NCBI RefSeq assembly: GCF_002245695.1
Contig: NZ_NOII01000001.1
Coordinates: forward strand, 1,426,001-1,490,000
Direction of reading: 5' to 3'
DNA from: Fictibacillus aquaticus
GTDB lineage: Bacteria; Bacillota; Bacilli; Bacillales; Fictibacillaceae
DNA: 64,000 nucleotides
Made by a program: the position numbers and the translations under genes. How positions within the stretch are numbered: the stretch's first letter is position 1; every line of letters begins with the position of its first letter. Positions 61,086 through 64,000 of this stretch are shown here, piece after piece. The notes under the pieces were generated by a model that did not search any database, was not told where the DNA came from, and saw only the letters and a list, made by a program, of their open reading frames with translations.

Positions 61086-61100
61086 GTCCTTACAATACAT

Positions 61101-61127
61101 ATATCGTCTCTTGCTCTATTATCTTTA
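61101..61127 (-). promoter_or_regulatory. SigD promoter of hag
   Basis: On the minus strand TAAA (61127-61124), a 15-base spacer and GACGATAT (61108-61101), one base off the GCCGATAT consensus. It lies at the csrA 3' end. Confidence 0.85.
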
Positions 61128-61132
61128 GCAGG

Positions 61133-61360
61133 TTAATTGCTTTTTTTGAAATTTTTTATTTGATCTAAGGAAATCAAAGGGCTGGCCGCTTTACTGTTTT
61201 CTTCCTGTATGGATACATAGATTTCTTTACGGTGTATCTCTACATATTTTGGAGCGCTTATGCCAAGTTTAACCTGCTCCCCTTCCACAGCAAGGACAGT
61301 AACCTCAATATCATCTCCTATTTTTATTGCTTCCTGAAGTTTCCGTGTGAGTACGAGCAT
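61133..61360 (-). CDS. csrA: Carbon storage regulator CsrA
   Basis: 75-residue RNA-binding dimer that represses hag translation. It begins [20 protein letters not shown] and includes [19 protein letters not shown]; the RNA-binding Arg/Leu of the beta strands are present. One base separates its start from the fliW stop. It carries an extra C-terminal tail. The GGA sites in the hag leader are the expected target. Confidence 0.96.
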   Translation of the reverse strand: MLVLTRKLQEAIKIGDDIEVTVLAVEGEQVKLGISAPKYVEIHRKEIYVSIQEENSKAASPLISLDQIKNFKKSN

Positions 61361-61361
61361 A

Positions 61362-61790
61362 TTATCTCTCCTTGCCTATTAAAGGATGTCGTGTTGTGTA
61401 GGAGCTGTCGTTTAGGACTACTTGTTTTGCCCGGTTGTTCTTTGTGTTGATAATAATCGGTCCCTGTAGATTAACTGTCGATTTAACAAAAGGATCAGTC
61501 GCAGTAATGATTACTAGAACATTCACATCTTCAGGGATCGTGATGTCCAGTTGCTTTATTGCAGAGTCAGGCAAGTCAAAATGGTAATCGGGAAAAAAGT
61601 AAAATGGTTCGGCAGTCATGAATGCCAGATTTTTCGTGTGAACTGATTGTAAGAGTGAAAATACGGTTTCCTCAAACGGCACAAGTACAAATTCCGTTTC
61701 ATCTTCAAATCCTGGTATACCGTTATCGAATTGGATTATATCCTCTTTCTTTACTTCAACTTGTTGATCATACTTTGTTTCAATTAGCAT
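61362..61790 (-). CDS. fliW: Flagellar assembly factor FliW
   Basis: 142-residue protein that sequesters flagellin or CsrA; free flagellin releases CsrA-bound control. The family pattern [20 protein letters not shown] near the N-terminus is clear. It sits directly upstream of csrA, as in B. subtilis, and 12 bases after the DUF6470 gene. Confidence 0.95.
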   Translation of the reverse strand: MLIETKYDQQVEVKKEDIIQFDNGIPGFEDETEFVLVPFEETVFSLLQSVHTKNLAFMTAEPFYFFPDYHFDLPDSAIKQLDITIPEDVNVLVIITATDPFVKSTVNLQGPIIINTKNNRAKQVVLNDSSYTTRHPLIGKER

Positions 61791-61802
61791 GTTATTCTCC
61801 CT

Positions 61803-62378
61803 TTATTTTTTTTCATCGATTTCAAGTCCTAAGACTTCAATTGTTAAAGATGGCCATTGTTTCATACTTACAGATACTGAACCTGGTGTATATGTATGCT
61901 CCGGTTCGTTGGCAGTAATATTTATTTCAGGTAAGTTTGTCTTCCAATTGATTTGTAGAATAGAAGGTTGATAATTAATTTTGACACTAAAGTGAGAAGG
62001 AATAAAGCCAATATTAAAATCGTACTGTGGGCTGGCACTGTTTTCAGCAACCTGAAAAGCAAGAGGATTGCCACCATTCTCAATTCTCATCAGTTCGTCA
62101 CCCTGTTGAGATAATCGGGCCATACCAGCCAGCCAGTCATTGTAACCATTTTGTGCAGCTTCTTCCGTCCGTTTAAAAACACTCTTTAAATCCATATCTT
62201 CACGTGCTTTAGTCTGATCAATGGATAGCTTTCCAGGAGTACGTTCCATAGTTAATTCTGCAGGCTTTTGTATAATTGTCATTTCTGCAGCAGGCTGATG
62301 TATTTCTTGTACTGGCTTCTCTCGGCTCAATTCGATAAGTCCGGGAGTCGACTGTATTTTAAGTGTAACGGAGTTCAT
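61803..62378 (-). CDS. DUF6470 (YviE-like) protein
   Basis: 191-residue protein in the place of B. subtilis yviE between flgL and fliW. The N-terminus MNSVTLKIQSTPGLIELS and the C-terminal GSVSVSMKQWPSLTIEVLG belong to a small Bacillaceae family of unknown function. Part of the late flagellar operon. Confidence 0.85.
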   Translation of the reverse strand: MNSVTLKIQSTPGLIELSREKPVQEIHQPAAEMTIIQKPAELTMERTPGKLSIDQTKAREDMDLKSVFKRTEEAAQNGYNDWLAGMARLSQQGDELMRIENGGNPLAFQVAENSASPQYDFNIGFIPSHFSVKINYQPSILQINWKTNLPEINITANEPEHTYTPGSVSVSMKQWPSLTIEVLGLEIDEKK

Positions 62379-62421
62379 TTGATCTACGCTCCTTTATTCC
62401 GAGCTAATGGCTGTTCTGCTA

Positions 62422-62461
62422 TAAAAAAAAAGCCGCCCAAAACATGCTGTCTTGGTCAGCC
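62422..62461 (-). terminator. Hairpin with T-run between flgL and the DUF6470 gene
   Basis: On the minus strand GCTGACCAA / TTTTGGGCGGC followed by nine Ts. It would end or attenuate transcription within the flgK-to-csrA gene string. Confidence 0.6.
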
Positions 62462-62469
62462 TCTATTAT

Positions 62470-63363
62470 TTATCTTAAAAAGTCCAGTAAAGAAGGCTGA
62501 ACGATTCTTGCTCCAACCCCAAGTGCAGCGCGGTGTACACTTTCCTGCATTTTAAGGTCAGTGATAACACGCTCTATCTCTGCATCTTCATTATCGGATA
62601 ATACTCTGTTAGCAATTACTTCCTGCTCACTGACACGGGCATCAATGAGCTCAATGCGATTATACCTTGCTCCAAGTTCTGCTCTTTCTCCGACAATATT
62701 GTTTATATTGGATTCAAGTTTATCGATAAAGCTAGCAATTGGCATTGTTCCTGTACCATTAAGAGCCTTTTCAAGTTCCTGGATATCACCAAACAGTCCT
62801 GTTTCTGGAGATCCTGTATTGTAAGTGAATACTTTTGTCGCATTAATATTAACAGAAACCGGAATTCCTTTAGAAAGCTCAATACTTACATAATTACTGT
62901 TATTAGATATTTTAGCCTTCTCTAAATCAACAGGAGAGTTTTTCGTATCATTTCCATTAAAGATGTACTTGCCTGCTACCTGTGTATTAGCGATGGAAAC
63001 CAAATGCTCTTTCAATTGAGTCACTTCTTCGCCAATCATTGCTTTTTGTGAAGCATCCAAGGTATCATTGCTCGCCTGCACAGTCAGCTCACGTATACGT
63101 TGCAGCACACTCGTCGCTTTATCAAGTGCAGCATCACTATTCTCAACCCAATTATACGCTTCAGAAAGATTCCTCTTAAACTGCTCAACTTCCGTCAATC
63201 CAGTCCGATAAGCCATCCCCTTCATCGCAACGACAGGATCATCGGACGGTCGGCTGATTTTCTTGCCTGTTGTGAGCTGTTCCTGTGTTTTGTCCATTCG
63301 TCTGTAGCTGTCGCTGATGTGGCGAAGCATGTTATTGGACAGCATGTTTTGTGTCACTCGCAT
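62470..63363 (-). CDS. flgL: Flagellar hook-filament junction protein FlgL
   Basis: 297-residue junction protein between hook and filament. Flagellin-like N-terminus: MRVTQNMLSNNMLRHISDSY, then LTTGKKISRPSDDPV. The C-terminal coiled region includes QESVHRAALGVGARIVQPSLLDFLR. It is placed between flgK and DUF6470 as in B. subtilis; 10 bases separate it from flgK. Confidence 0.95.
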   Translation of the reverse strand: MRVTQNMLSNNMLRHISDSYRRMDKTQEQLTTGKKISRPSDDPVVAMKGMAYRTGLTEVEQFKRNLSEAYNWVENSDAALDKATSVLQRIRELTVQASNDTLDASQKAMIGEEVTQLKEHLVSIANTQVAGKYIFNGNDTKNSPVDLEKAKISNNSNYVSIELSKGIPVSVNINATKVFTYNTGSPETGLFGDIQELEKALNGTGTMPIASFIDKLESNINNIVGERAELGARYNRIELIDARVSEQEVIANRVLSDNEDAEIERVITDLKMQESVHRAALGVGARIVQPSLLDFLR

Positions 63364-63373
63364 AGATTATTCC

Positions 63374-64000
63374 CTACCTTCCGCCGACGCCCATGCCGTT
63401 TATGATTTTATCAAGCATTTCATCGACTACTGTGATGCTTCGGGCAGCCGCATTGTATGCGTGCTGAAACTGGATCATGTTCGTCATTTCTTCATCTATT
63501 GATACACCGCTTATCGATGTACGGCGCTGTTCAACTGCTTCAGCCAAAACTTGAGAGTTATGCGTTAAACGGACAGCCTGCTGAGTTGCAACTGCCATCT
63601 TTCCAATCCTGCCTTCATAATAGCTTTGTAGACTTGTAGCACCTGAAGAAAACGGCAAATCATTATTTTTAACATCAGATAGAGTAAGAGCGTTGCTGCC
63701 GTCCCCGCTGTATGGGCTCTTGGCAGCTGCAATATGATCCAGGTTGTCCATGTCTATATGAAGTTTTAGGTCTTTCGCTGCTCCTGCAGGACCACCCGCT
63801 AACCCATCAAAAAATTGATAAGAAGTCTTCATTCCCGATTTAATGCTATCAATGCTCCATCCAACGGAATGAGCATCATTGAAGGAATTGGCAAAGTAAT
63901 AGGCCATTTCATCAAGGCTTGCAAGCATCTCATGATACTCACCTTTAACCGCTCCACCTTCATTGTAGCCGAAGCTCTCCAATTGACCCTTTAATGTCCC
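63374..64000 (-). CDS. flgK: Flagellar hook-associated protein FlgK, C-terminal part
   Basis: Only the last 208 residues are in the window; the gene enters from beyond 64000. The C-terminal signature VSIDEEMTNMIQFQHAYNAAARSITVVDEMLD is typical of FlgK (rod/hook axial family). The frame is open to the window edge. An internal ATG at 63982 should not be taken as the start. Confidence 0.93.
   Translation of the reverse strand, partial: GTLKGQLESFGYNEGGAVKGEYHEMLASLDEMAYYFANSFNDAHSVGWSIDSIKSGMKTSYQFFDGLAGGPAGAAKDLKLHIDMDNLDHIAAAKSPYSGDGSNALTLSDVKNNDLPFSSGATSLQSYYEGRIGKMAVATQQAVRLTHNSQVLAEAVEQRRTSISGVSIDEEMTNMIQFQHAYNAAARSITVVDEMLDKIINGMGVGGR

Overview
The window looks like chromosomal DNA from a motile, aerobic, spore-forming member of the Bacillaceae. 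The gene content is close to Bacillus subtilis (hmoB-pbpF-hemE-hemH, ecsABC, hpf, secA, the flgK-flgL-DUF6470-fliW-csrA-hag block and flaG-fliDST), but the arrangement differs. Ribosome binding sites are strong AGGAGG types and candidate SigA, SigB and SigD promoters follow Bacillus rules. A Fictibacillus-like genus is my guess only. I see no tRNA, rRNA, CRISPR array, prophage or transposase gene.

Layout. 1-10 kb: haem genes hemH (cut by the window edge) and hemE, a large secreted M36 metallopeptidase, penicillin-binding protein PbpF, haem monooxygenase HmoB overlapping a lipid kinase, and a PAP2 phosphatase. 10-16 kb: DUF3243 and ferritin-like genes diverging from two SigB-like promoters, the ecsA-ecsB...ecsC locus interrupted by a flavoprotein oxidase, and a PCYCGC lipoprotein. 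16-31 kb: secA, then two acyl-CoA ligases, DinB, a FapA/DUF342 protein, a giant MHYT hybrid histidine kinase, a STAS protein and a LytTR response regulator; in B. subtilis hpf and secA are neighbours, so this block separates them. 31-33.7 kb: hpf, an acetyltransferase, small membrane proteins and a cold-shock protein. 33.7-36.4 kb: fliT, fliS, fliD, flaG. 36.5-50.6 kb: a complete type IV pilus locus. 50.6-60 kb: a DUF5658 membrane protein and two giant secreted repeat proteins. 60-64 kb: hag, csrA, fliW, DUF6470, flgL and partial flgK.

The most interesting region is 36.5-60 kb. A type IV pilus operon (an acidic membrane protein, a PRC-barrel protein, a VanW-domain protein, PilB, PilT, PilC, major pilin, PilD, PilM, PilN, PilO), a divergent operon of three minor or tip pilins and two giant adhesin-like proteins sit between hag and flaG, inside what is normally one continuous flagellar filament locus. 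Two parts read as c-di-GMP inputs. The larger adhesin gene is preceded by a class I c-di-GMP (GEMM-I) riboswitch with an intrinsic terminator, and PilB carries an N-terminal MshEN-type motif pair. My inference is a sessile-attachment module controlled by c-di-GMP and embedded in the swimming locus. The flagellar genes on both sides keep their own SigD promoters, and hag keeps its CsrA-binding leader.

Two repeat families are present. One is a roughly 130-bp element in three copies (16283, 19480, 31521); the 16283 copy carries two insertions, and a stem shows a compensatory base-pair change between copies. The other is a family of long palindromes with GGGGTMCGGTAC arms in three copies (15237, 31826, 32827). 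They lie close to the places where gene order departs from B. subtilis.
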